A stretch of DNA of 16,619 nt. Origin: Yeguia hominis. Lineage in GTDB: Bacteria > Bacillota > Clostridia > Oscillospirales > Acutalibacteraceae. Location of the stretch: positions 1-16,619 of the forward strand of contig NZ_JACRSN010000028.1 of assembly GCF_014384705.1 (NCBI RefSeq), written 5' to 3'. Positions 7,595-13,927 of this stretch are shown here, in pieces. Position 1 is the first letter of the stretch; every line of letters starts with the position of its first letter. The notes beneath the pieces are model-generated. The model was not told the origin of the DNA and did not search any database. It was given only the letters and a program-made list of their open reading frames with translations. The position numbers and the translations under genes were made by a program.

Positions 7595-7623
7595 TTGAAA
7601 CCCGGGGACAAACGTGTTATAAT
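7595..7623 (+). promoter_or_regulatory. Sigma-A promoter of tRNA-Arg
   Basis: TTGAAA (7595-7600) and TATAAT (7618-7623) are 17 nt apart. The promoter begins one base after the leuB stop codon. An 8-bp perfect inverted repeat, GGGACAAA (7605-7612) and TTTGTCCC (7628-7635), is centred on the -10 box. Confidence 0.88.
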
Positions 7624-7641
7624 AAATTTTGTCCCTAATAA

Positions 7642-7718
7642 CCGCCCGTGGCGAAGCTGGATATCGCAGCAGATTCCGATTCTGAAGGCCGGGGGTTCGA
7701 ATCCCTCCGGGCGGGCCA
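7642..7718 (+). tRNA. tRNA-Arg, anticodon CCG
   Basis: A 77-nt cloverleaf is visible. The acceptor CCGCCCG (7642-7648) pairs with CGGGCGG (7708-7714), the discriminator is G and CCA is encoded (7716-7718). The D stem is GCGA/TCGC. The anticodon stem is CAGA/TCTG with loop TTCCGAT and anticodon CCG at 7676-7678. The T arm is GGGGG-TTCGAAT-CCCTC. The outer anticodon-stem pair (G/A) is a mismatch. It reads the CGG codon. tRNA-Arg genes are common integration sites, and the DNA just downstream looks like an integration scar. Confidence 0.95.
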
Positions 7719-7722
7719 AGCA

Positions 7723-7768
7723 AAAAGCGCATTAGAAAGCCATTTTTCTGGCTTTTTGGTGCGCTTTT
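7723..7768 (+). terminator. Terminator after tRNA-Arg
   Basis: AAAAGCGCA (7723-7731) pairs with TGCGCTTTT (7760-7768). An inner AAAGCC (7736-7741) pairs with GGCTTT (7750-7755). T-rich tails follow both arms. It starts 5 nt after the tRNA CCA. Confidence 0.85.
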
Positions 7769-7807
7769 GTGTTTGAGGTGCAAACTGTGGCTTTGATATA
7801 CACACGG

Positions 7808-7827
7808 GTGGGTCAACGTGTGGGTCA
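7808..7827. repeat. Tandem GTGGGTCA pair, 12-bp period, next to tRNA-Arg
   Basis: GTGGGTCA occurs at 7808-7815 and again at 7820-7827. Short direct repeats with about one helical turn of spacing near a tRNA 3' end resemble arm-type sites of tyrosine integrases. No integrase gene is present, so this is only a hint of a former attachment site. Confidence 0.4.
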
Positions 7828-7846
7828 GATTCAGGCGTTCCGAAAC

Positions 7847-8173
7847 GGGAAGATGAAGAACGAGGTGTATGCGGAATGCCATATCAGAATCTGTAACTGC
7901 GTTCTCAACATTTTCATTTGATGGCAAGGCGTTGATTTCACGCACATCAGCTATTCGCTGACGGCTTCTCATTTCATCATGGTAGAGGTTCTTTGCTGTG
8001 GAGCAGAGCCATGTCAATTCATCTGACTTACCTTTGAATTGTGATGTTGTAGAAACAGCTTTATAGAATGTGTTCAGCGTGATTTCCTCTGCTATCTCAC
8101 GATTTTTAGCAAGAGAAATCGTATAGGAGTATACCTGCAAATAGAAGGCTTTATAAAGTTTTTCATAGTCCAT
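7847..8173 (-). pseudogene. ECF sigma factor, truncated (region 2 only)
   Basis: The N-terminal 109 residues read as a sigma-70 region 2 protein of the ECF class: MDYEKLYKAFYLQVYSYTIS, then AKNREIAEEITLNTFYKAV (the -10 binding helix) and ELTWLCSTAKNLYHDEMRSR. At about residue 105-109 (FRIHLVLHLP) the match ends, where a normal protein would go on to region 4. The frame instead runs into the GTGGGTCA repeats and then antisense through the tRNA, which is clearly not coding. A factor without region 4 cannot read -35 boxes normally. Start ATG 8173 follows AAGGAGG by 11 nt. An ECF-type promoter is kept upstream. The gene was probably cut by a past insertion or deletion at the tRNA. Confidence 0.75.
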
Positions 8174-8203
8174 ACTTATCATCACCTCCTTCAACTTCAT
8201 AGG

Positions 8204-8232
8204 TTAGACGGAGAAATCGGAATTTCGTTACA
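8204..8232 (-). promoter_or_regulatory. ECF-type (autoregulated) promoter of the truncated sigma gene
   Basis: On the minus strand TGTAACG (8232-8226) and CGTCTAA (8210-8204) are 15 nt apart, or 16 nt between TGTAAC and CGTC. This matches the AAC / CGTC pattern that ECF sigma factors use on their own genes. It lies about 35 nt before the start codon. Confidence 0.65.
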
Positions 8233-8409
8233 AAGAAATTTGAATTATTTTATACCTTTACGTTACTCCTGCTTTCCGCGGACTATTGGTAGACGTGCAT
8301 TAGCGGCAAGCAAAGAGATTGCTGTGTCAGTTTGATATGTTCAAATGCTAATTAAGCATAGCGTATAGCCACGATTTTTTCTATTATGTTCGCCTTGCTT
8401 CGGAATAGT

Positions 8410-8440
8410 GGCAAGGCTGGCTATCCTTGCCTCGTTTTTG
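8410..8440 (+). terminator. Terminator-like hairpin in the gene-poor region
   Basis: GGCAAGG (8410-8416) pairs with CCTTGCC (8425-8431), followed by TCGTTTTT. No gene upstream on the plus strand would use it, so it may be a remnant of lost mobile DNA. Confidence 0.45.
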
Positions 8441-8491
8441 TGATTCTCTATCGTACATGAGCATTAATGGCCGGTTTCAAACTCTAAAAAA

Positions 8492-8650
8492 TCAGGGAAA
8501 CAGCCCAGCGTAACGGACAGAATGCGCGAACCATGCGCCTTTATAAATTCGTAATAATTTGTTGTCATAAATTTCACGCTTTATCTGTTTCCCTGTTACA
8601 AACAGCCGGTATGATATAGATGTTCCAAAAAACACAACAATGTATGCCAC
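8492..8650 (-). pseudogene. Possible gene remnant, 52 codons
   Basis: From GTG 8650 the frame reads VAYIVVFFGTSISYRLFVTG and then KQIKREIYDNKLLRIYKGAW to a stop. The hydrophobic start followed by a charged stretch looks protein-like. The frame overlaps the 8574-8741 frame out of phase, as expected if one older gene was frameshifted. I do not recognise the family, and it may be chance. Confidence 0.2.
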
Positions 8651-8741
8651 CTAATGAATCCTGCCGGCGCTGCCGGGCCTGGACGGAATACCGATCCGGC
8701 AGCAGGGCAGACCAACAATTCCTCTTTTCAGAGTTTTTCAT
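8574..8741 (-). CDS. Small hypothetical protein, 55 aa
   Basis: The main support is a very good ribosome site: AAAGGAGGG 6 nt before ATG 8741. The peptide starts MKNSEKRNCWSALLPDRYSV, is rich in Arg in the middle (QARQRRQDSLGG) and ends with a Cys-containing stretch. The GG after a charged segment recalls double-glycine leaders of exported peptides, but no transporter or modification gene is nearby. More likely it is the start of a gene broken by a frameshift, continuing in the frame at 8492-8650. No function is proposed. Confidence 0.25.
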   Translation of the reverse strand: MKNSEKRNCWSALLPDRYSVQARQRRQDSLGGIHCCVFWNIYIIPAVCNRETDKA

Positions 8742-8762
8742 ATGTTTCCCTCCTTTATGAAG

Positions 8763-8794
8763 CACGCCCGGCCCCCCGGGTGTGTTTTGTTTTT
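8763..8794 (+). terminator. Terminator-like GC-rich hairpin, plus strand
   Basis: CACGCCCGG (8763-8771) pairs with CCGGGTGTG (8776-8784) with one G-T pair and a CCCC loop, followed by TTTTGTTTTT. No plus-strand gene is seen upstream. It also lies directly before the small minus-strand frame at 8741. Confidence 0.45.
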
Positions 8795-8838
8795 GGCCAA
8801 AATCAAGGCGGCATCAAACACGTGAACTGGGTATGCTG

Positions 8839-8880
8839 AAAACGGCCTCCCGCAGCAAGAACTGCAGGAGGCCGTTTTTT
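8839..8880 (-). terminator. Terminator of the sigma/beta-propeller operon (probably two-way)
   Basis: AAAACGGCCTCC (8839-8850) pairs with GGAGGCCGTTTT (8867-8878), with an inner GCAG/CTGC stem. Runs of T follow on the plus strand and a shorter run on the minus strand. It lies just after the stop codon of the beta-propeller gene. Confidence 0.85.
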
Positions 8881-8890
8881 ACAGAAGGGT

Positions 8891-10975
8891 TTATAGGGAA
8901 AGCTGCACAAGTTCGCTGAAATCCTCCATGCGGAAGACTGTTACCGCATGATCGGTAAAAACGTAGAAATCTTCATCCGCATAAACGCCGCGGGTATCCC
9001 CGGCGCTCCAGTCGAGATCCCCTTCGACAGTTGCTTTGGGATAAAATCCGGTTTTAGTCGAGTAGCCGTAAATCGCATATCCGTTTTCGGCGGGAAATGC
9101 GATCAGGTCGCGCTCCGGTGCGATGAGAATCGCTTTGTGATTGTAGAGCGCTTCTGACCAATCGCTCTCCAGATACATTGTGTGCAGTTCGGTGACGTTG
9201 TAAGGGTCAGAGGTGTCAAACATGGAAAGCTTTAGACCGTTTGTAATGCCGGTTTCCTCGTCGGCATCCATACCCAGCCCGAACAGAAGGCCGTTTCCAT
9301 AGACATGCAGATAAGAAGAAAATCCCGGGATTTTTAGCTTGCCCATGATTTTCGGCTCTTCCGGATTGCGCAGATCGACCGAGAAAAGGGGATCTGTTTC
9401 CCGGAAGGTGACAAAATACCCGGTTTCTCCGGCAAACCGGACGGAGTACACCCGTTCATCTTCAGCCAGGCCTTCAATTTTTCCGATGGTTTTCAGGGAG
9501 GCGTCCAAAACATAAAGGGCGTTTTCCTGTACGTCACGGTCTGCCTGATAGTTTACCCAGCCGTGTTTGGAATCGGTATAGGTGCGGTAGGTGTTTTCGT
9601 CCTGCGTGGTAACAACCCGGAGATTGCCCTCATATTCGTCCATTGCAAACTGGTTGAGCAGATAGCCGGGAACTTCGCCCTCTGCTTCGGGTGCGATGTT
9701 GCCGTCCTGTAAGGAGAACCGCAGAAGCTCTGTGTGCGAAGAATCCTTGTATTCCTGAACGTCGTATCCATCTTCGGTGTAGGCGTCGCCTTCTTCCGTA
9801 TCGTAGATGGTGCGTGAAAAATAGAGATTATTCTGACTCATATAGAATTCGGTGCCGCCGCCGAGAACGGATTGATTGCTGATAAGCGAGCAGTCTGAAA
9901 GGCGGATGGCAGAAATGACCGTATACTGTGTGCTGTCCGGTTCCGGTACAATATAGATGCATCCGGCGTCGATGGGGTGTTCGGTTCCGTTTTCCTCAAT
10001 ACAGGGAACGTAGGTTTCCGGTTTCGTTTCGACCGGTTTGCCGTCTTTTGCGTCATTGGAGATCAGATAAAGAACGCCGTCCAGGATGCGGGAAGTCAGG
10101 TAGGAGCCGTCCTGTTTGAATTTTGCGGAAAGCGTCGGCGCCGTTCGGTCGGAAACGTCATACACGGAAACGGCAGTGGCGGTGTCAGAACTGTAGGCGC
10201 TGTCGCCTGTTCCCTCATCCCACCAGTCGGAATAACGCCAGGTGCTTTTGACGACTGCGACCGCATTTCCGTTTTCGATGAGATAGATCGCGCAAGCGTC
10301 ATCAGTGCTTAGAAACGATCCGCCGTTTAGCTCTTCGTTGCAGGAACCATCTGCGACTTGTGTCTGGGAGAGCAGTTTGGTGTCTTTTCCCTCGCAGGAG
10401 AGAATGGAGAGCACGTTGTTTTCCAGACGATAGAGGTATTTTCCGTCGGTTTTGACCGAATCCCCTTCGTCAATGCCTTCTACCTGGACATTGGTTTCCG
10501 AATAATCGGCAGACGAATCCGTGGCGGCTTCGGCAGCGCCATCCATGGGGACGTCCTTGTCTTCTGAGACAGCCGTTTTGGGAGCTGCCTCTGCGGCTTC
10601 GGCAGAAGAGAGGGCGCCGCCCTCGGTTCCATAGGCAAGATGACTGTTATAGGAGATGTTTGAAAAAATGTCGTAAACTTCGTCATATGCGGAGAGCCCG
10701 GAAACCGATTCGGTGTTGACCGGTCGGGGCTCCGATGCGGGTTTGCGGAGCATCAGGATGCCCTTTACGGCGAAAATGCCGGAACAGAGAATCAATAAGC
10801 AGGCGAAAGCAGCGCCTGCAGCTTTCCAAATTCGGATCGTTTGCCGTGTGTGCCGGCTTTGCAGGGACGCTTTTCCGGAAGCCTGCGTTTCGCGCAAAGT
10901 GGATAAGATACGGGCACGGGTTTCCGGCGTCGGCCGAATCCGCGCATTGTCTGCTTTGTAGGCATCTTTAAACAT
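8891..10975 (-). CDS. Membrane-anchored secreted beta-propeller protein, putative anti-sigma factor
   Basis: The product (694 aa) has a short basic cytoplasmic N-terminus (1-50), one membrane helix at about 52-73 (AAGAAFACLLILCSGIFAVK) and a large outside part. After an Ala/Glu/Asp-rich linker (about 119-160) comes VEGIDEGDSVKTDGKYLYRL (165-184), the hallmark of the family of secreted proteins with a C-terminal WD40-related beta-propeller, which fills the rest. It overlaps the ECF sigma gene by 8 nt with GGAG just upstream, so translation is coupled. By analogy with other sigma/anti-sigma pairs the cytoplasmic tail may hold the sigma factor while the propeller senses a surface signal. No zinc-finger anti-sigma motif is visible, so that role is inference. 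Confidence 0.85.
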   Translation of the reverse strand: MFKDAYKADNARIRPTPETRARILSTLRETQASGKASLQSRHTRQTIRIWKAAGAAFACLLILCSGIFAVKGILMLRKPASEPRPVNTESVSGLSAYDEVYDIFSNISYNSHLAYGTEGGALSSAEAAEAAPKTAVSEDKDVPMDGAAEAATDSSADYSETNVQVEGIDEGDSVKTDGKYLYRLENNVLSILSCEGKDTKLLSQTQVADGSCNEELNGGSFLSTDDACAIYLIENGNAVAVVKSTWRYSDWWDEGTGDSAYSSDTATAVSVYDVSDRTAPTLSAKFKQDGSYLTSRILDGVLYLISNDAKDGKPVETKPETYVPCIEENGTEHPIDAGCIYIVPEPDSTQYTVISAIRLSDCSLISNQSVLGGGTEFYMSQNNLYFSRTIYDTEEGDAYTEDGYDVQEYKDSSHTELLRFSLQDGNIAPEAEGEVPGYLLNQFAMDEYEGNLRVVTTQDENTYRTYTDSKHGWVNYQADRDVQENALYVLDASLKTIGKIEGLAEDERVYSVRFAGETGYFVTFRETDPLFSVDLRNPEEPKIMGKLKIPGFSSYLHVYGNGLLFGLGMDADEETGITNGLKLSMFDTSDPYNVTELHTMYLESDWSEALYNHKAILIAPERDLIAFPAENGYAIYGYSTKTGFYPKATVEGDLDWSAGDTRGVYADEDFYVFTDHAVTVFRMEDFSELVQLSL

Positions 10976-11477
10976 CGTCGTACACTCCTTTCAATTCCGT
11001 GCGGAGCTGTGCGCGTGCGCGGTGTAGCTGGGAACGGACAGTGGATTCTTTTTGCGAGAGAATGCTTGCAATCTCTGCGGTGGTGTATTCTTCATAATAA
11101 AACAGATGGACGACCGTACGGTATTTCGGCGCAAGTTTTAAAACTGCATCATAGACCTCGCTTTTTTCCTGCATTTCAGTCTGGAGCGAGTCGTCGAGCG
11201 GGACGCTCCTGCGGAACCATGCAGAGCTGAAAAGAGAGTTTGTGCGGTTGACTGTGGTGCGGATCAGCCAGGCCTTGCAGTGTTCTTCGCTTGCAAAGTT
11301 GGGCGCAAAGCGAAGATACCGCACCAAGACATCCTGCAGAATGTCGTCGGCGTCATACCGATTTTTGGTGCGGACAAAAGCCAGCCGGTAGATCATGTCG
11401 CCGTACCGGTCAAAAACAGCCTCCACGCTGTTGCTGCCCGGTGTGTCCAGGGGAATGCGATCGATCGATTCGTTCAT
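10968..11477 (-). CDS. ECF-type RNA polymerase sigma factor
   Basis: The product (169 aa) directs RNA polymerase to a small regulon. Region 2 spans about 18-85: FDRYGDMIYRLAFVRTKN, then YDADDILQDVLVRYLR and KAWLIRTTVNRTNSL. Region 4 spans about 110-165: LKLAPKYRTVVHLFYYEEYT, then TAEIASILSQKESTVRSQLH as the -35 reading helix-turn-helix. The length is normal for the class. ATG 11477 was chosen because GGAGGGG lies 6 nt upstream. The stop codon overlaps the start of the beta-propeller gene. The promoter seen is sigma-A-like, not ECF-like, so a basal supply independent of its own activity is likely. It is divergent from an XRE regulator gene. Confidence 0.92.
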   Translation of the reverse strand: MNESIDRIPLDTPGSNSVEAVFDRYGDMIYRLAFVRTKNRYDADDILQDVLVRYLRFAPNFASEEHCKAWLIRTTVNRTNSLFSSAWFRRSVPLDDSLQTEMQEKSEVYDAVLKLAPKYRTVVHLFYYEEYTTAEIASILSQKESTVRSQLHRARAQLRTELKGVYDDV

Positions 11478-11561
11478 GTTTGACCCCTCCATGTTCGAAA
11501 TACCGCGCAAGATGCAGAATTGTTGCAAAGAACAGGCAATTTTCCAAGGAATTCTGTCTCT

Positions 11562-11590
11562 ATCATATCGGAAGCGGAAAATGGCGTCAA
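11562..11590 (-). promoter_or_regulatory. Sigma-A promoter of the sigma/beta-propeller operon
   Basis: On the minus strand TTGACG (11590-11585) and TATGAT (11567-11562) are 17 nt apart, giving a 5' UTR of about 75 nt before the sigma start codon. Confidence 0.75.
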
Positions 11591-11670
11591 GATTTTGGAC
11601 TTGATTTGATGTAGATTATAAGGTGACATATGCAAGTGGCTTTTTGTGTCTTTGAATGGCGCAGAGAGCT

Positions 11671-11699
11671 ACTTTTTGTTTTTAATACAAACAAAAAGT
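11671..11699. promoter_or_regulatory. Operator-like palindrome between the sigma operon and the XRE gene
   Basis: ACTTTTTGTTT (11671-11681) and AAACAAAAAGT (11689-11699) form a perfect 11-bp inverted repeat with a 7-nt centre. A further CTTTTTGT half-site lies at 11640-11647. The repeat lies about 75 bp before the XRE start and upstream of the divergent sigma promoter, so one bound protein could act on both. Confidence 0.6.
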
Positions 11700-11775
11700 G
11701 ACTTGCGTTTTTTGAGGAAACTGTAAAGGAAAGAAATGAAAGGGGATGCTATTCTAAAATAAGGATGGTGGTTTG

Positions 11776-12132
11776 ATGAATCTTGGCGAACGCATAGCGG
11801 CATTGCGAGAAGACAGCGATTTGACGCAAAGTGAATTGGGAAAAGAGGTTCATATTAGCCGTTCTGCAATTGCGGGTTATGAATCGGGAAGTACCCAGCC
11901 TTCTTATCCCGTCTTACTGGAAATTGCAGATTTTTTTGATGTCAGCCTGGACTACTTGTTTGGCCGGACAAAGCTGCGATGCAGCACGAGGCTGCTTGCA
12001 AAGCGGCTGCAAGGGGAAGAGACCCAGATGCTGTTTGACGAATTGTTTTCCCTGTGTGAAGAGGATCGAGATACCGCGATTCGGGTCATTCGCGCCTTGG
12101 CGCGCAGCAGACAGCAGGAAAAGTCGGAATAA
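11776..12132 (+). CDS. Small XRE-family transcription regulator
   Basis: The product (118 aa) is a Cro/C1-type repressor-like protein. Residues 3-62 are the helix-turn-helix: LGERIAALREDSDLTQSELG, then KEVHISRSAIAGYESGSTQP and FFDVSLDYLFGRT. The short C-terminal part (about 70-118) is helical and may form dimers. Start ATG 11776 follows AAGGATGGTGG; a TTG one codon earlier is less likely. The gene has a likely operator palindrome upstream and is divergent from the sigma/propeller operon. A terminator lies between it and the following lipoprotein gene. The target is unknown; autoregulation is the simplest guess. Confidence 0.9.
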   Translation: MNLGERIAALREDSDLTQSELGKEVHISRSAIAGYESGSTQPSYPVLLEIADFFDVSLDYLFGRTKLRCSTRLLAKRLQGEETQMLFDELFSLCEEDRDTAIRVIRALARSRQQEKSE

Positions 12133-12142
12133 AGAAACGGAT

Positions 12143-12172
12143 GCGGCGTGGCGTTGTCCATGCCGCGTTTTT
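12143..12172 (+). terminator. Terminator between the XRE and MBL lipoprotein genes
   Basis: GCGGCGTGG (12143-12151) pairs with CCATGCCGC (12158-12166), one G-U pair included, followed by GTTTTT. Only 26 nt remain before the next start codon, too short for a separate promoter, so the next gene may depend on read-through past this hairpin or on a promoter further upstream. Confidence 0.7.
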
Positions 12173-12198
12173 GTGTATCGAAAGGGAGAGGCTTTTTT

Positions 12199-13269
12199 AT
12201 GAAAAAACGAAATTGCGGCATCGCGCTGCTCCTTTGCGTGCTTCTGGCGCTTTTGCCTGCGTGCGACCTGGTGGAAGAGATTTCCCAGGATTCGTACGGC
12301 TGGGTGCCGGACGGTGCGTCCTTTTCTGCATACTTTATTGATGTCGGACAGGCAGATTGCATTTTGCTGACCTGCGGCGGAGAGAATATGCTGATTGATG
12401 CGGGAAACAATGACGATGGACCGGTGATTCTCGATACGCTTTCCGCTGCCGGCGTTTCACACCTGACGTATGCCGTCGGAACGCATGGGCACGAGGATCA
12501 TATCGGCGCAATGGACGATGTGCTCCGTGCAGTGGAGACGGACGTTTTGCTGCTTTCTCCGCAGGAGGCGGATACAAAAGTGTACCGCGACGTCCTGACT
12601 GCCGCCGACGAGACCGAAACAGAGCACCGCGATGTGATGGCCGGGGATTCTTTTTCGCTGGGAGACGCGTCCGTGACAGTACTTGCACCGCAGGAGGAAT
12701 CCTACAGCGACATCAACGAGAGCTCCGTCGTGCTTCGGGTCGTTTTTGGAAAGACCGCTTTTCTCTTTACCGGAGACGCAGGCAGAGAAAGTGAAGAAGA
12801 AATGCTTGCATCCAAAGAAACGCTCTCTGCGGATGTATTAAAAGTCGGGCATCATGGCAGCCGCGGCTCCACAACCTATCCGTTTTTGCGGGAAGTCTTT
12901 CCGGAATATGCGGTAATCCAGTGCGGAGCAGGCAACGATTACGGCCATCCGCATGAAGAAACGATGAGTCGTCTCAGCGATGCCGGCGTGACGGTCTACC
13001 GGACAGACGTTCAGGGAACAGTGGTTGTACAGAGCGACGGACAGACGCTGACCTTTACAACCGAAACGGAAATTGCACCGACAGCTGCGGCCCGGGAACG
13101 CGCGGATGCCGAAGCGGAAGGCGTCCAATACATCGGGAATTTAAAATCTAAAAAGTTCCATACGCCGGACTGCACCGGCCTTCCTGCCGAGGAAAACCGA
13201 ATTTATTTCCCCAGTCGGGAGGCTGCAAAAGAAGCGGGGTATGCACCCTGCGGAAAATGCAAACCCTGA
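12199..13269 (+). CDS. Secreted lipoprotein: ComEC-like metallo-beta-lactamase-fold hydrolase with Cys-rich C-terminal module
   Basis: The product (356 aa) has a lipoprotein signal (KKRNCGIALLLCVLLALLP) with the lipobox LPAC, so Cys22 would be lipidated and the protein held outside the membrane. Residues about 42-290 are a metallo-beta-lactamase fold like the soluble domain of ComEC: FIDVGQADCILL, metal ligands HGHEDH (96-101), FTGDAG and LKVGHHGSRGST. The last 48 residues (YIGNLKSKKFHTPDC ... PCGKCKP) form a small module like the Ada metal-binding domain, with Cys325, Cys351 and Cys354. Such proteins are thought to act on extracellular DNA or phosphate esters; the substrate here is inferred. 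ATG 12199 follows AAGGGAGAGG. A frame from 12148 would add 17 residues across the terminator and is unlikely. Confidence 0.9.
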   Translation: MKKRNCGIALLLCVLLALLPACDLVEEISQDSYGWVPDGASFSAYFIDVGQADCILLTCGGENMLIDAGNNDDGPVILDTLSAAGVSHLTYAVGTHGHEDHIGAMDDVLRAVETDVLLLSPQEADTKVYRDVLTAADETETEHRDVMAGDSFSLGDASVTVLAPQEESYSDINESSVVLRVVFGKTAFLFTGDAGRESEEEMLASKETLSADVLKVGHHGSRGSTTYPFLREVFPEYAVIQCGAGNDYGHPHEETMSRLSDAGVTVYRTDVQGTVVVQSDGQTLTFTTETEIAPTAAARERADAEAEGVQYIGNLKSKKFHTPDCTGLPAEENRIYFPSREAAKEAGYAPCGKCKP

Positions 13270-13360
13270 TCGGCAGTTCGCCGATTCTGCCGGCCTTCCG
13301 CGCTGAATATACTGTATCGAAAGCGGATTAGCCGAATCTGATACAAAAGGGGGAGGCGCG

Positions 13361-13657
13361 ATGGGCTGCAAATTTTCGGATCTTCGGCGGAAAGAGGTTA
13401 TTAACATTAAAGACGGGTCAAAATACGGATATGTCAGCGATGTGGAGGTTGACACGGAAAACGCCCGGCTCTGTGCGATTATCGTTTATGGCAGGCTGCG
13501 CTGTTTCGGAATCTTGGGGCGCGAGGAGGATTACGTGATCCGTTGGGAGGATATTCAAATGATCGGGGACGACACGATTTTGGTGAATTGCCGTTTGGCG
13601 CTGCACCGCAAAAAACGCCAGGGCGGATTTTTCTCCGGGCTGTTTTCCGGCGGATGA
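13361..13657 (+). CDS. YlmC/YmxH-type PRC-barrel sporulation protein
   Basis: The product is 98 aa and begins MGCKFSDLRRKEVINIKDGS with KYGYVSDVEVD, the pattern of YlmC/YmxH proteins, small PRC-barrel proteins found in spore-forming Firmicutes. The barrel covers about residues 1-78 (VIRWEDIQMIGDDTILV is its last strand pair). A basic tail ends in Gly/Phe (RKKRQGGFFSGLFSGG). The molecular role is not well defined; it is linked to sporulation by distribution. GGGGGAGG lies upstream of ATG 13361. A dyad, TGTATC (13313-13318) and GATACA (13340-13345), lies in its leader. I could not identify a sigma-E, F or G promoter with confidence. Confidence 0.88.
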   Translation: MGCKFSDLRRKEVINIKDGSKYGYVSDVEVDTENARLCAIIVYGRLRCFGILGREEDYVIRWEDIQMIGDDTILVNCRLALHRKKRQGGFFSGLFSGG

Positions 13658-13669
13658 CAGCATGCAGAC

Positions 13670-13704
13670 AGCACGAGATCCGATTTTTTGGGGCGTGCTT
13701 TTTC
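13670..13704 (+). terminator. Terminator after the YlmC-like gene
   Basis: AGCACG (13670-13675) pairs with CGTGCT (13694-13699), followed by a run of T. The stem is short (6 bp) with a long loop. Confidence 0.6.
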
Positions 13705-13785
13705 CGTCCTTGGATCCAATGCGGAAAAGAAGCAAAATTTACGTGGAATCTACGAAATCTGCCCGTGCAAAAGCAGAAAAAATCC

Positions 13786-13814
13786 TTGCAAAAGGCGGAT
13801 TTCTATGGTATAAT
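13786..13814 (+). promoter_or_regulatory. Sigma-A promoter of rpsB
   Basis: TTGCAA (13786-13791) and TATAAT (13809-13814) are 17 nt apart, giving a 5' leader of about 107 nt before rpsB. Confidence 0.88.
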
Positions 13815-13819
13815 ACGAA

Positions 13820-13927
13820 AGCGTTTGATGCGAAAAACACACGCACCCGCTTTGGCGGATTGGTGCCCGAAAGGGTTTTCCGTCTGTGAAGGGCGGTGCG
13901 GAGGAACAACCAAAGGAGGACATTCAA
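13820..13927 (+). promoter_or_regulatory. Structured 5' leader of rpsB, possible S2 autoregulation site
   Basis: The leader can fold into hairpins: GCACC/GGTGC with an inner CGC/GCG stem, then CCC-GAAA-GGG with a GNRA-type loop, followed by the AAAGGAGGA ribosome site at 13912-13920. Ribosomal protein S2 controls its own operon in other bacteria. A similar role here is inference from the fold alone. Confidence 0.35.

Larger units (their letters stand above)
8233..8838. other. Gene-poor, AT-richer stretch with gene remnants
   Basis: About 600 bp hold no recognisable intact gene. There are two terminator-like hairpins on the plus strand and two short overlapping minus-strand frames (8574-8741 and 8492-8650). 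A palindrome ATGCT-AATTA-AGCAT is at 8345-8359. The base make-up is more AT-rich than the flanking core genes. The stretch looks like the scar of an element that once sat next to tRNA-Arg. Confidence 0.5.

Noticed and set aside
7268..7719. Minus-strand open frames across the tRNA (for example one at 7438-7719 starting MARPEGFEPPAF)
   Set aside because: They are the familiar antisense translation of a tRNA-Arg gene, a known annotation artefact, and also run antisense to leuB.
8493..8595. 11-bp inverted repeat CAGGGAAACAG / CTGTTTCCCTG, 81 nt apart, as a small MITE
   Set aside because: With that spacing one such repeat is nearly expected by chance in a window of this size, and no flanking duplication is seen.
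13269..13292. Two mutually exclusive small stems after the MBL lipoprotein gene (ATCGGC/GCCGAT and CGGCAG/CTGCCG)
   Set aside because: Short, overlapping and without a T run; not convincing as a terminator or switch.
13303..13345. Sigma-E-type promoter for the YlmC-like gene
   Set aside because: GATACA resembles part of the -10 element, but no suitable -35 element is at the right distance.
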